A stretch of DNA of 64,000 nt from Streptomyces sp. TRM68416 (GCF_014596915.1 NZ_JACVWU010000020.1:62001-126000), one strand, 5' to 3'. Shown: positions 45,883-55,607, counted from the stretch's first letter. Translations and numbers: made by a program. The notes: generated by a model not told the origin, from the sequence alone.

Positions 45883-48800
45883 TCAGCCGGCCAGGCAGGA
45901 CGGCCCGAGCAGCACCTTCAGGTCGCCGAAGAGCGCCGGGTCCGGCTTCACCCGGTGCCGGTCCAGTCGCAGCACGGTCGTCTTGGTCGGCCCCTGGAGC
46001 CTGATCCGGACCTCGCTCTCGCCCTTGTGGTGGCTGAGGATCTCGCCGAGCCGGCTCACCATCGGCGGAGTGACCCGGGTGGCCGGGATGGTGAGGACCA
46101 CGGGCGCGTTGGTGCCCGCGTTGGACAGGTCCGGGACCTGGAGCTCCATCGCGACCAGCCGGGGGACGTCCTCGCGCTTGTCCAGGCGGCCCTTGACGAA
46201 CACGACGGCGTCCTCGACGAGCTGGGTCGACACCAGCTGGTACGTCGCCGGGAAGAACATGCACTCGATGGAGCCGGCGAGGTCCTCGACGGTGGCGATG
46301 GCCCAGGCGTTGCCCTGCTTGGTCATCTTGCGCTGGAGGCCGGAGATGATGCCGCCGATGGTGACGACCGCGCCGTCGGCGTGCTCGCCGCCGGTGAGCT
46401 GGGCGATGCCCGCGTCGGCCTTGTCGGAGAGCACGTGCTCCAGGCCGAAGAGGGGGTGGTCGGAGACGTAGAGACCGAGCATCTCCCGCTCCTGGGCGAG
46501 CAGGTAGGTCTTGTCCCACTCGTCGGTGGTGAACTCCACGTCGAGTCCGAAGCCGGGCTCGCTGCTCTCCTCCTCGCCCATGCCGCCGAAGAGGTCGAAC
46601 TGGCCCTCGGCCTCCTTGCGCTTGACCGCGACCACATTGTCGATCATCGGCTCGAAGTGGGCGGTCAGACCCTTGCGGGTGTGCCCGAGCGAGTCGAAGG
46701 CGCCCGCCTTGATCAGCGACTCCGTGGTGCGCTTGTTGCAGGCGACCGCCTCGACCTTGTCCAGGTAGTCGGGGAAGGAGGCGTACTTGCCCTTGGCCTT
46801 GCGGCTCTTGATGATCGACTCGACCACGTTGGTGCCGACGTTGCGCACGGCCTCCAGGCCGAAGAGGATCACGTCGTCGCCCTGGGCGGCGAAGTTGTGC
46901 ACGGACTCGTTGACGTTCGGCGGGAGCACCTTGATGCCCATGCGGCGGCACTCGTTGAGGTAGACGGCCGACTTGTCCTTGTCGTCCTTGACCGAGGTGA
47001 GCAGCGCCGCCATGTACTCGGCGGGGTGGTTGGCCTTGAGGTAGGCCGTCCAGTACGAGACCAGGCCGTACGCGGCCGAGTGCGCCTTGTTGAACGCGTA
47101 TCCGGCGAACGGGACCAGCACGTCCCACAGGGCCTGGATGGCCTCGTCGCTGTAGCCGTTCTTCTGGGCGCCGGCCTGGAAGATGGTGAAGTTCTTCGCC
47201 AGTTCGTCGGGCTTCTTCTTGCCCATGACGCGGCGGAGGATGTCGGCCTCGCCGAGCGAGTAGCCGGCGATGATCTGGGCGGCCTTCTGCACCTGCTCCT
47301 GGTAGACGATCAGGCCGTAGGTGACGTCCAGGACCTCCTTGAGGGGCTCTTCGAGCTCCTTGTGGATCGGGGTGATCTCCTGGAGGCCGTTCTTGCGCAG
47401 GGCGTAGTTGGTGTGCGAGTCCATGCCCATCGGGCCCGGACGGTAGAGCGCGGAGACGGCGGAGATGTCTTCGAAGTTGTCGGGCTTCATCAGGCGCAGC
47501 AGCGAGCGCATCGGGCCGCCGTCGAACTGGAAGACGCCGAGGGTGTCGCCGCGCTGGAGGAGTTCGAAGGTCGTCGGATCGTCGAGCGGGAGGCTCAGCA
47601 GATCGATGTCGATGCCCTTGTTGGACTTCACCATCTTGACGGCGTCGTCCATGATCGTCAGGTTGCGCAGGCCGAGGAAGTCCATCTTCAGCAGGCCGAG
47701 CGACTCACAGCTCGGGTAGTCCCACTGCGTGATGGTCACGCCGTCGGTGTGCCGGACCCAGACGGGCACGTGCTCGGTGATGGTCTCGCTGGACATGATC
47801 ACGCCGGCGGCGTGCACGCCCATCTGCCGGACCAGGCCCTCGACGCCCTTGGCGGTGTCGATGACCTTCTTCACATCCGGTTCGTTCTCGTACATCGACC
47901 GGACCTCGCCCGCCTCCGAGTAGCGCGGGTGCGAGGGGTCGGTGATGCCGTTGAGGTCGATGCCCTTGCCGAGGACGTCAGCGGGCATGGCCTTGGTGAT
48001 GCGGTCGCCCATCGCGTACGGGTAGCCCAGCACGCGCGCGGAGTCCTTGATCGCGTTCTTGGCCTTGATCTTGCCGTAGGTGCCGATCATGGCGACCTTG
48101 TCGGCGCCGTATTTCTCGGTGACGTACCTGATGACCTCGACGCGCCTGCGCTCGTCGAAGTCGATGTCGACGTCGGGCATGGAGACGCGCTCGGGGTTGA
48201 GGAACCGCTCGAAGATCAGGCCGTGCGGGATCGGGTCGAGGTCGGTGATGCCCATGGCGTAGGCGACGATCGAGCCGGCCGCGGAGCCTCGGCCGGGGCC
48301 GACCGCGATGCCGTTGTTCTTGGCCCACATGATGAAGTCGGCGACGACGAGGAAGTACCCCGGGAACCCCATCTGGATGATGACGTCCATCTCGTACTCG
48401 ACCTGCTTCTGCCGGTCCTCGGGGATGCCGCCCGGGAAGCGGCGCTCCATGCCGCGGCGGACCTCCTCCTTGAACCAGGTGACCTCGGTGTAGCCCTCGG
48501 GGATGTCGAACTTCGGCATGAGGTTCTTGGCCTCGAACATGCCGGTGGTGTCGACCATCTCGGCGACCAGGAGCGTGTTGGCGCAGCCCTCCTGCCAGGC
48601 GTCCGAGGAGTCGATGGCGTACATCTCCTCGGTGGACTTCAGGTAGTAGCCGGTGCCGTCGAACTTGAAGCGGTCGGGGTCGGAGAGGTTCTTGCCGGTC
48701 TGGATGCACAGCAGGGCGTCGTGGGCGGTCGCCTCGTGCGCGTAGGTGTAGTGCGAGTCGTTGGTGACCAGCGGCGGGATGCCGAGCTTCTTGCCGATCT

Positions 48801-49422
48801 CCAGGAGGCCGTCGCGGACCCGGTGCTCGATCTCGATGCCGTGGTCCATCAGCTCCAGGAAGTAGCGGTCCTTGCCGAAGATGTCCTGGTAGTCGGCGGC
48901 GGCCTTCAGGGCCTCGTCGAACTGGCCGAGGCGCAGCCGGGTCTGGAGTTCGCCGGAGGGGCAGCCGGTGGAGGCCACGATCCCCTCGGACCACTGGGCG
49001 ATGGTCTCCTTGTCCATCCGGGGCCACTTCTGCAGCCAGCCCTCGGCGTAGGCGTCGGAGGAGAGCCGGAAGAGGTTGTGCAGGCCCGTCTGGTTCACGG
49101 CCCACATCGTCTTGTGGGTGTAACCACCGGAACCGGAGACGTCGTCGCGCTTCTGGTGCGGCTGGCCCCACTGGATCTTGCGCTTGTTGCGCCGGGACTC
49201 GGGGGCGACATAGGCCTCGATGCCGATGATCGGGGTGACCCCGGCCTTCTTCGCGGAGTGGAAGAAGTCGTACGCGCCGTGGAGGTTGCCGTGGTCGGAC
49301 ATGGCGATGTGGGTCATGCCCATCTCGTTGCACGCGTTGAACATGTCCTTCAGCCGCGCGGCACCGTCCAGCAGCGAGTACTGGGTGTGGACGTGCAGGT
49401 GCGTGAACGGCGGCTTTGACAC
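45883..49422 (-). CDS. dnaE: DNA polymerase III alpha subunit
   Basis: 1179 residues from GTG 49420-49422, with CTGGAGGG upstream; the normal DnaE1 length. Order of domains: PHP domain (THLHVHTQYSLLDGAARL, MSDHGNLHGAYDF), polymerase core with the catalytic Asp set in MPDVDIDFDERRR and further Asp in the palm, VGPGRGSAAGSIVAYA, fingers (YQEQVQKAAQIIAGYSLGEA), helix-hairpin-helix, OB fold (VVTIGGIISGLQRKMTKQG) and C-terminal domain. It is the replicative polymerase. Confidence 0.98.
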   Translation of the reverse strand: MSKPPFTHLHVHTQYSLLDGAARLKDMFNACNEMGMTHIAMSDHGNLHGAYDFFHSAKKAGVTPIIGIEAYVAPESRRNKRKIQWGQPHQKRDDVSGSGGYTHKTMWAVNQTGLHNLFRLSSDAYAEGWLQKWPRMDKETIAQWSEGIVASTGCPSGELQTRLRLGQFDEALKAAADYQDIFGKDRYFLELMDHGIEIEHRVRDGLLEIGKKLGIPPLVTNDSHYTYAHEATAHDALLCIQTGKNLSDPDRFKFDGTGYYLKSTEEMYAIDSSDAWQEGCANTLLVAEMVDTTGMFEAKNLMPKFDIPEGYTEVTWFKEEVRRGMERRFPGGIPEDRQKQVEYEMDVIIQMGFPGYFLVVADFIMWAKNNGIAVGPGRGSAAGSIVAYAMGITDLDPIPHGLIFERFLNPERVSMPDVDIDFDERRRVEVIRYVTEKYGADKVAMIGTYGKIKAKNAIKDSARVLGYPYAMGDRITKAMPADVLGKGIDLNGITDPSHPRYSEAGEVRSMYENEPDVKKVIDTAKGVEGLVRQMGVHAAGVIMSSETITEHVPVWVRHTDGVTITQWDYPSCESLGLLKMDFLGLRNLTIMDDAVKMVKSNKGIDIDLLSLPLDDPTTFELLQRGDTLGVFQFDGGPMRSLLRLMKPDNFEDISAVSALYRPGPMGMDSHTNYALRKNGLQEITPIHKELEEPLKEVLDVTYGLIVYQEQVQKAAQIIAGYSLGEADILRRVMGKKKPDELAKNFTIFQAGAQKNGYSDEAIQALWDVLVPFAGYAFNKAHSAAYGLVSYWTAYLKANHPAEYMAALLTSVKDDKDKSAVYLNECRRMGIKVLPPNVNESVHNFAAQGDDVILFGLEAVRNVGTNVVESIIKSRKAKGKYASFPDYLDKVEAVACNKRTTESLIKAGAFDSLGHTRKGLTAHFEPMIDNVVAVKRKEAEGQFDLFGGMGEEESSEPGFGLDVEFTTDEWDKTYLLAQEREMLGLYVSDHPLFGLEHVLSDKADAGIAQLTGGEHADGAVVTIGGIISGLQRKMTKQGNAWAIATVEDLAGSIECMFFPATYQLVSTQLVEDAVVFVKGRLDKREDVPRLVAMELQVPDLSNAGTNAPVVLTIPATRVTPPMVSRLGEILSHHKGESEVRIRLQGPTKTTVLRLDRHRVKPDPALFGDLKVLLGPSCLAG

Positions 49423-49594
49423 GGTGGGGCCCTCCAGGGGAAACACTCGGCGACGGGCTGGCGGACAGTTCTGGGGTCAGCGTCGAAGTCTAAGCCTCGC
49501 CACTGACAAGCACCGGGCACTCCCGCGTACGGTCGTGCGTTGGAAGGGTGAGAAACGCTGTCGTACACGTTCAGGCACCAGGAGGCACCCAGCG

Positions 49595-50944
49595 ATGTCG
49601 GTCCACCGGCTCAATGACGAGCAGCGCGGCGAGGAGATCCTCACCGTCTTCGGCACCGCCTTCGGCGAGCTCCTGGCCGCCGACCCGGCCGCGTTCCGGG
49701 TGAAGTTCCGCAAGATGGCGGCCTCCGCCTTCGCGTTCTACCGGGGCACGGCGTGCCTCTTCTACCACGACCTGGACGCCGAGAACGCCGGGCGGGGCGG
49801 CGGGAGAATAATCACCGGCCCGTACCTGGACGAGCGCACCTCGCGCGTGTGGATCCACGGCGACCTGCACGCGGAGAACTTCGGCACGTACATGGACTCC
49901 ACCGGCCGCCTGATCTTCAACGTCAACGACTTCGACGAGGCCTACGTCGGCCCGTTCACCTGGGACCTGAAGCGCTTCGCCGCCTCCGTGGCGCTCATCG
50001 GGTACGCCAAGGCGCTCAGCGACGAGCAGATCACCGATCTGGTGGAGGTGTACGCGGGCGCGTACCGCGAGCGGATCCACGCCCTGGCCACCGGCGCCAA
50101 GAGCGACGAGGTGCCGCCCTTCACCCTGGACACCGCCGAGGGCCCGCTGCTGGACGCGCTGCGCGACGCCCGCTCGCTGACCCGGTTCGGGCTGCTGGAC
50201 TCGATGACCGAGATCCGTGACTTCGAGCGCCGCTTCGCGCCGGGCGGCGGCTCCGTCGAGCTGGACGCGGCCACCCGCTACAAGGTGCTGGCCGCCTTCG
50301 ACGGCTATCTGGAGACGCTGCCGGAGTCGTCCCTGGCCCGCCCGGACTCCTACCGCGTGAAGGACGTCGTGGGCCGTCGCGGCATCGGTATCGGCTCGGC
50401 CGGCCTGCCCTCGTACAACATCCTCCTGGAGGGCAACAGCGACGCCCTGGAGAACGACGTCGTGATCTACATCAAGCAGGCCCAGACCCCGGCCGTCTCC
50501 CGGCACATCACCGACCCGGCGATCGCCGGCTACTTCCAGCACGAGGGGCACCGCACGGTGATCTCCCAGCGCGCGCTGCAGGCGCACGCCGACCCGTGGC
50601 TGGGCTGGACCGAACTGGACGGGGCGGGCCAGCTGGTCGCGGAGGTCTCGCCGTACGCGGTGGACCTCGACTGGGGCGACATCGACGACCCGGAGGAGAT
50701 CGCGGCGGTCGTCGCGGACCTCGGCCGGGCCACGGCCGCCATGCACGCGGCGGCGGACGACACCTCCGGGGAGTCCCTGGTGCCGTTCTCCACCGAGCGC
50801 GCCATCGACGCGGCCATCGCCGCCGACGAGGACGGCTTCGCCGGGCTCCTGGTGAGCTTCGCGCACGACTACGGCGCACGCGCGCGTGCCGACCACCAGA
50901 TCTTCGTGGACCTGTTCCGCAACGGACGGATCCCGGGTCTGTGA
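49595..50944 (+). CDS. DUF2252 family protein
   Basis: 449 residues from ATG 49595, with AGGAGG ten bases upstream. It reads FRVKFRKMAASAFAFYRGTA, VWIHGDLHAENFGTYMDSTG, FNVNDFDEAYVGPFTWDLKR and, near residue 260, VKDVVGRRGIGIGSAGL. HGDxHxxNF and DFDE are the protein-kinase-like catalytic Asp motifs of this family, which resembles aminoglycoside or HipA-type kinases. Function unknown. It is divergent from dnaE. Confidence 0.88.
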   Translation: MSVHRLNDEQRGEEILTVFGTAFGELLAADPAAFRVKFRKMAASAFAFYRGTACLFYHDLDAENAGRGGGRIITGPYLDERTSRVWIHGDLHAENFGTYMDSTGRLIFNVNDFDEAYVGPFTWDLKRFAASVALIGYAKALSDEQITDLVEVYAGAYRERIHALATGAKSDEVPPFTLDTAEGPLLDALRDARSLTRFGLLDSMTEIRDFERRFAPGGGSVELDAATRYKVLAAFDGYLETLPESSLARPDSYRVKDVVGRRGIGIGSAGLPSYNILLEGNSDALENDVVIYIKQAQTPAVSRHITDPAIAGYFQHEGHRTVISQRALQAHADPWLGWTELDGAGQLVAEVSPYAVDLDWGDIDDPEEIAAVVADLGRATAAMHAAADDTSGESLVPFSTERAIDAAIAADEDGFAGLLVSFAHDYGARARADHQIFVDLFRNGRIPGL

Positions 50945-50960
50945 CGGAACGGCCGCTCAC

Positions 50961-50981
50961 AGGGAACCTTTAGGGTTCCCT
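50961..50981. promoter_or_regulatory. 21-bp palindrome, possible operator
   Basis: AGGGAACC-TTTAG-GGTTCCCT, perfect 8-bp arms, located 32-52 bp upstream of the ATG at 51013 and 16 bp after the DUF2252 stop. Placement in a probable promoter suggests an operator; a weak terminator is the alternative. Confidence 0.45.
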
Positions 50982-51012
50982 TACAGGCCTCCGTGCCAGA
51001 CTCTTCACCGCT

Positions 51013-51717
51013 ATGGACATATCCGGAACCCCGCTACGAGCCCTGCGCGCGGCGCTGTTCACGGCATTGGTCGTGACGCTCAGCACCGCGTCGCACGTGC
51101 TGCTGTCCGGGGTCCCGCTGCCGCTCAACACGGTGGCGCTGGTCGCCGCCGCCGTGTTCGCCGTCGCCTACGCACTGGCCGGCCGCGAGCGGAGCTTCGG
51201 GCGGATCGCCGCCCTGCTGATCCCGCTGGAGCTGGCCGCCGACACCGTCTTCACCACCGGTCAGCACGCCTGTTACGGCGCCGCGGGCGGGCCTGTCGCG
51301 GGCCCGTTGCGCTCGGTGGGCCTGAATGTGCTGTGCGGCGACGGCACCCATGTCGGCGGCGCGCTGACCGCGGTGTCGGCGGTGTCCGAGCAGACCGGCA
51401 CCGCCCGGCTCGCCGCCCTGCTCGCCCACGCCGACCCGGAGACCGCCTGGCTGCTGCTCGCCGCGCACCTCGGTATCGGTCTCCTCGCGGCCGTCTGGCT
51501 GCGCCGCGGCGAGCGGGCGCTGGCCCAGCTGCTGCGGGCGGTGGCGGCCACCACCTTCCGTCCGCTGCTGCTGGCGGTCGCCGCGGTGACGGTACGGCCG
51601 GCCCGCACCTCGCGCCGGCTGCCGCGCCCGCACAACCCTGTGTTCGCCGCGCGCGAGCGGATCCTCGTGCACTCCCTGGGACGGCGTGGACCGCCGTGCT
51701 CGGCCTCCTTCGCCTGA
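51013..51717 (+). CDS. Integral membrane protein preceding a thioredoxin-fold gene
   Basis: 234 residues with about four membrane helices (about 14-34, 38-56, 66-80 and 145-162). A Cys-containing loop (TTGQHACYGAAGG, NVLCGDGTHVGG) sits outside the cytoplasm, and the long C-terminal tail is basic (RPARTSRRLPRPHNPVF). The next gene, 70 bp on, is an exported CxxC protein, so they may work together in disulfide or metal handling; that is inference. No named family recognised. Confidence 0.65.
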   Translation: MDISGTPLRALRAALFTALVVTLSTASHVLLSGVPLPLNTVALVAAAVFAVAYALAGRERSFGRIAALLIPLELAADTVFTTGQHACYGAAGGPVAGPLRSVGLNVLCGDGTHVGGALTAVSAVSEQTGTARLAALLAHADPETAWLLLAAHLGIGLLAAVWLRRGERALAQLLRAVAATTFRPLLLAVAAVTVRPARTSRRLPRPHNPVFAARERILVHSLGRRGPPCSASFA

Positions 51718-51787
51718 GCACGGCCCGTTCACCCCTACGCATTTCCGCACACCAGGTGTGTGCGCGTCCCCATGGAGAGAAACCGAG

Positions 51788-52627
51788 ATGAGCAAGCGAA
51801 ACAGCCAGGCGGCGAAGTCGGCGGCCCGCGAGCGGCTGCGTGCCGAGCGCGAGCGTGAGGCCAAGAGGGCCAAGGTCAAGCGGCAGGTCGTCGTGGCCGG
51901 CACGGTCGTCGGCGTGCTCGCCGCGGCCGGCGGCATCGGCTACGCCGTCGTCCAGTCCAACAAGCCCGGCCACTGGGAGGCCGTGCGGGACGAGAAGGTC
52001 GTCGCCCCGGCCAACACCACGGGCACGAACGGCACGACCGTGGTCATCGGCAAGGACAGCGCGAAGAAGACCCTGAAGCTCTACGAGGACCCGCGCTGCC
52101 CGGTCTGCGCCTCGTTCGAGCAGGTGGTCGGCCCGACCGTCGAGAAGGACGTCGAGGACGGCAAGTACAAGATCCAGTTCGTCGGCGGCACCTTCCTCGA
52201 CGGCGACTCCCTCGCCGACAACCGGATCGGCAGCAACGGCGAGGGCTCGAAGAACGCGATGAGCGCCCTCGGTGCCGCGCTGAACGTCAGCGGCGAGGCC
52301 TTCCTCCAGTACAAGGCGGCGCTGTACTCGGCGGAGTGGCACCCGCAGGAGTCGGAGGACAAGTTCAAGAGCGACGACTACCTGATCGAGATCGGCGACT
52401 CGGTCGACGCGCTCAAGAACAACACCAAGTTCCAGAACGCCGTGAAGAACGGCACCTACGACGCCTGGGCGCTGGCCATGTCGAAGACCTTCGACACCAA
52501 CAAGGACGACGTGACCGGCACGCCGAGCCTCGTCATGGACGGCAAGAAGCTCGTCACCGAGCAGGGCAACCAGCCGATGACGGTGGAGGACTTCAACAAG
52601 GTGGTCGACGCGGCGCTCAAGGCCTGA
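51788..52627 (+). CDS. Membrane-anchored DsbA-like thioredoxin-fold protein
   Basis: 279 residues. The charged N-terminus (SAARERLRAEREREAKRAK) and single membrane helix (33-54) mirror the paralogue at 22.2 kb. LYEDPRCPVCASFEQVV carries the CPVC redox site (104-107), and DVTGTPSLVMDGKKL contains the cis-Pro. The insertion between them is helical, as in DsbA. It should act on exported proteins. A hairpin terminator follows. Confidence 0.85.
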   Translation: MSKRNSQAAKSAARERLRAEREREAKRAKVKRQVVVAGTVVGVLAAAGGIGYAVVQSNKPGHWEAVRDEKVVAPANTTGTNGTTVVIGKDSAKKTLKLYEDPRCPVCASFEQVVGPTVEKDVEDGKYKIQFVGGTFLDGDSLADNRIGSNGEGSKNAMSALGAALNVSGEAFLQYKAALYSAEWHPQESEDKFKSDDYLIEIGDSVDALKNNTKFQNAVKNGTYDAWALAMSKTFDTNKDDVTGTPSLVMDGKKLVTEQGNQPMTVEDFNKVVDAALKA

Positions 52628-52647
52628 TCAGAGCGACCGGCACACGA

Positions 52648-52681
52648 AGAGCGGGCGAACTTTCACGAGTTCGCCCGCTCT
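52648..52681. terminator. Hairpin terminator after the DsbA-like gene
   Basis: AGAGCGGGCGAAC (52648-52660) pairs with GTTCGCCCGCTCT (52669-52681), 13 bp with an 8-nt loop, just upstream of phoD. Confidence 0.85.
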
Positions 52682-52711
52682 CGTTCATACCGATCAGTAA
52701 CCTGATCGCTC

Positions 52712-54370
52712 GTGACCAGTCGATACAGATCATCCGAGCCGCTCAACTCCCTCTCCCCCCGCCGCCGTACGGTCGTCAAGGCCGCGGCGGCCACCGCGGT
52801 CCTGGCCGGACCGCTCGCCGCCGCCACGACCGCCCGCGCCGCCGAGGCCCCCGCCTTCCTGCACGGCGTGGCCTCCGGCGACCCGCTGCCCGACGGCGTC
52901 CTGCTGTGGACCCGCGTGACCCCGGTCCCCGAGGCGACACCCGGCTCCGGGATCGGCCCGGACACCGAGGTCCGCTGGACCGTCGCCACGGACAAGGCGT
53001 TCACGAACGTCGTCGCCAAGGGCTCCACCACCGCCACCGCCGCCTCCGACCACACGGTCAAGGCGGACATCCGCGGTCTGCGGCCCGCCACCGACTACTG
53101 GTTCCGCTTCTCGTCCGGCGGTACCGACTCCCCCGCCGCCCGCACCCGCACCGCGCCCGCCGCCGACGCGTCCGTGGCGAACCTCCGCTTCGGCGTGGTC
53201 TCCTGCGCCAACTGGGAGGCCGGCCACTTCTCGGCGTACCGCCATCTCGCCGCCCGCGGCGACCTGGACGCCTGGCTGCACCTCGGCGACTACATCTACG
53301 AGTACGGCACGGGCGAGTACGGCACCCGCGGCACCGTCGTACGGCCGCACGCGCCCGCCCACGAGATCCTCACGCTCGCCGACTACCGCACCCGGCACGG
53401 GCGTTACAAGACCGACCCCGATCTCCAGAGCCTGCACGCGGCCGCGCCCTGCGTGGCGATCTGGGACGACCACGAGATAGCCAACGACGCCTGGTCCGGC
53501 GGCGCCGAGAACCACACCGAGGGTGCCGAGGGGGCGTGGGCGGCGCGCCAGGCGGCCGCCAAGCAGGCCTACTTCGAGTGGATGCCGGTGCGTCCGGCGG
53601 TCAGCGGGAGCACCTACCGCAGGCTGCGCTTCGGCAGGCTCGCCGACCTCTCCCTGCTGGATCTGCGCTCCTACCGCTCGCAGCAGGTCTCCGTCGGCAA
53701 GGGCTCGGTCGACGACCCGGAGCGCACGGTGACCGGCCGCGCCCAGCTCGACTGGCTCAAGGCGGGCCTGAAGTCCTCCGACACCACCTGGCGGCTGGTC
53801 GGCAACCCGGTGATGATCTCGCCGTTCGCCATCGGCTCGCTCACCGCGGACCTGCTGAAGCCGCTCTCCGAGCTGCTCGGCCTGCCGAAGGAGGGCCTCG
53901 CCCTCAACACCGACCAGTGGGACGGCTACACGGACGACCGCCGCGAACTCCTGGCCCATCTGCGCGCGAACGCGATCCGCAACACCGTGTTCCTCACCGG
54001 CGACATCCACATGGCCTGGGCCAACGACGTTCCGGTGAACGCGGGCACCTACCCGCTGTCCGCCTCGGCGGCCACGGAGTTCGTGGTCACCTCGGTGACC
54101 TCCGACAACCTCGACGACCTGGTGAAGGTCCCCGAGGGCACGGTCTCCGCGGTCGCCGCGCCGCTCATCAAGGCCGCCAACCGGCATGTCCGGTGGGTCG
54201 ACACCGACCGCCACGGCTACGGCGTCCTGGACATCACGGCCGACCGCGCACAGATGGACTACTACGTCCTGTCCGACCGTACGAAGGCGAACGCGACCTC
54301 CTCCTGGGCGCGCTCGTACCGCACGCGCACCGGCACCCAGAAGGTCGAGCGGACGTACGACCCCGTGTAA
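52712..54370 (+). CDS. phoD: PhoD-type alkaline phosphatase/phosphodiesterase, Tat-exported
   Basis: 552 residues from GTG 52712. A twin-arginine signal (SPRRRTVVKAAAATAVLAG) sends the folded, metal-loaded enzyme out. PhoD motifs in order: FLHGVASGDPLPDGVLLWTR, FGVVSCANWEAGHFSAYRHL, LHLGDYIYEYG, CVAIWDDHEIANDAW and FLTGDIHMAW (metal ligands Asp, Asn and His). It releases phosphate from esters. Only 30 bp separate it from the upstream terminator, so its promoter is very short; no convincing double PHO box was seen. Confidence 0.93.
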   Translation: MTSRYRSSEPLNSLSPRRRTVVKAAAATAVLAGPLAAATTARAAEAPAFLHGVASGDPLPDGVLLWTRVTPVPEATPGSGIGPDTEVRWTVATDKAFTNVVAKGSTTATAASDHTVKADIRGLRPATDYWFRFSSGGTDSPAARTRTAPAADASVANLRFGVVSCANWEAGHFSAYRHLAARGDLDAWLHLGDYIYEYGTGEYGTRGTVVRPHAPAHEILTLADYRTRHGRYKTDPDLQSLHAAAPCVAIWDDHEIANDAWSGGAENHTEGAEGAWAARQAAAKQAYFEWMPVRPAVSGSTYRRLRFGRLADLSLLDLRSYRSQQVSVGKGSVDDPERTVTGRAQLDWLKAGLKSSDTTWRLVGNPVMISPFAIGSLTADLLKPLSELLGLPKEGLALNTDQWDGYTDDRRELLAHLRANAIRNTVFLTGDIHMAWANDVPVNAGTYPLSASAATEFVVTSVTSDNLDDLVKVPEGTVSAVAAPLIKAANRHVRWVDTDRHGYGVLDITADRAQMDYYVLSDRTKANATSSWARSYRTRTGTQKVERTYDPV

Positions 54371-54391
54371 AACCCGCGTTTCAATGACGAC

Positions 54392-54500
54392 TTTCGGCCA
54401 ACCGCGTGTGGCGCGATCCGCGCGCTGTTACGGGCGCGCCACCTCGCGGACATCGGCATTCACCCCGTTTGTTCGAGATCTCGATTGGCCGAAACGTTTC
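54392..54500. repeat. Nested inverted repeats in the phoD-protease intergenic region
   Basis: The outer arms TTTCGGCCAA (54392-54401) and TTGGCCGAAA (54485-54494) are perfect complements; within them GTGGCGCG (54408-54415) pairs with CGCGCCAC (54435-54442). The palindrome GAAACGTTTC (54491-54500) overlaps the right arm. Could be a folded RNA or regulator sites. Confidence 0.45.
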
Positions 54501-54591
54501 TCTGTCGATGTAGGCATGTACACGTAATCTCCGGGCGGCGGCCAGGAAACCCCTGCGCCCCTTCTCCCCAACGCATCCTCCAGGAGTCAGC

Positions 54592-55590
54592 ATGCGTGCG
54601 CTCGCCCGGATAGCCCCCACTACGCGCAGACGCCTCATCGGCACAGCCGCGGTGGCCGGAACCCTGATGCTCTCCCCCCTGTCGGCACCCGCCGGCGTCG
54701 CGGCGGCCCAGGCTCCGGCCGCCGAGTGCGTCGAGGAGACCGGCCACTCCGCGGCCCGCGAGGCCAAGCCCGGGCACGCCCACGAGGAGGGCCTCGCCGA
54801 GCCCAACGAGATCAGCGCCGCCAAGGCCCAGGCGATGGACGCCGACCTGCGCAAGAAGCTCGACAAGCTGCCCGCCTCCGGCAGCCGCAGCCTCGCCGCG
54901 GCCGCCGCGTCGACCAGCATCCCGGTGTACTTCCACGTCATCCACGACGGCGCCAAGGGCAAGCTCGACTCCGGCGACATCAGCGCCCAGATGAACGTGC
55001 TGAACGCGGCGTTCGGCGGCCAGGGCACCGGAAACCCGGACTCCGGCTACCAGTTCACGCTGGCCGGCACCGACTACACCGACAACGCCGCCTGGTACAC
55101 CGTCAGCCACGGCTCGGCGGAGGAGAAGGCGATGAAGTCCACCCTGCGCAAGGGTGGCGCGAACGCCCTCAACGTCTACACCGCCAACCTCGGCGGCGGC
55201 CTGCTCGGCTGGGCCACCTTCCCCAGCAACTACAAGTCCAGCCCGTCCATGGACGGCGTGGTCCTCCTGGACGCCTCGCTGCCCGGCGGATCGGCCGCCA
55301 ACTACAACGAGGGCGACACCGCCACCCACGAGGTCGGCCACTGGATGGGCCTCTACCACACCTTCCAGGGCGGCTGTAACGGCAACGGCGACTACGTCGA
55401 CGACACCCCGGCCGAGAAGAGCGCCGCCTACGAGTGCCCCGAGGGCCGTGACACCTGCACCCGCAAGGCGGGCGTCGACCCGATCCACAACTTCATGGAC
55501 TACACGTACGACTCCTGCATGTACCAGTTCACCGCGGGTCAGGTGACGCGCATGCAGCAGAACTGGGCGGCCTACCGAGCGGCCGGCTGA
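54592..55590 (+). CDS. Secreted zinc metalloprotease (M43, pappalysin-like)
   Basis: 332 residues. A Sec/Tat-like signal (RRRLIGTAAVAGTLMLSPLS, cleaved around APAGVAAAQA) is followed by a ~60-residue pro-region rich in Lys/Ala (EISAAKAQAMDADLRKKLDK). The catalytic domain has THEVGHWMGLYHTFQGG (zinc motif HExxHxxGxxH, near 246) and the Met-turn NFMDYTYDSCMYQFT. Four or more Cys suggest disulfides. Extracellular protein breakdown is the likely role. Confidence 0.92.
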   Translation: MRALARIAPTTRRRLIGTAAVAGTLMLSPLSAPAGVAAAQAPAAECVEETGHSAAREAKPGHAHEEGLAEPNEISAAKAQAMDADLRKKLDKLPASGSRSLAAAAASTSIPVYFHVIHDGAKGKLDSGDISAQMNVLNAAFGGQGTGNPDSGYQFTLAGTDYTDNAAWYTVSHGSAEEKAMKSTLRKGGANALNVYTANLGGGLLGWATFPSNYKSSPSMDGVVLLDASLPGGSAANYNEGDTATHEVGHWMGLYHTFQGGCNGNGDYVDDTPAEKSAAYECPEGRDTCTRKAGVDPIHNFMDYTYDSCMYQFTAGQVTRMQQNWAAYRAAG

Positions 55591-55607
55591 GCCGTCCGGA
55601 ACCCCGG

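Noticed and set aside
45814..49419. 1201-codon plus-strand open frame opposite dnaE
   Set aside because: Antisense shadow of dnaE caused by codon bias; composition is unlike any protein.
51726..51732. GTTCACC, a PHO-box unit, upstream of the DsbA-like gene
   Set aside because: A PHO box needs two or more repeats at 11-bp spacing; only one unit is present. The short region before phoD likewise shows only GTTCATA without a proper second unit.
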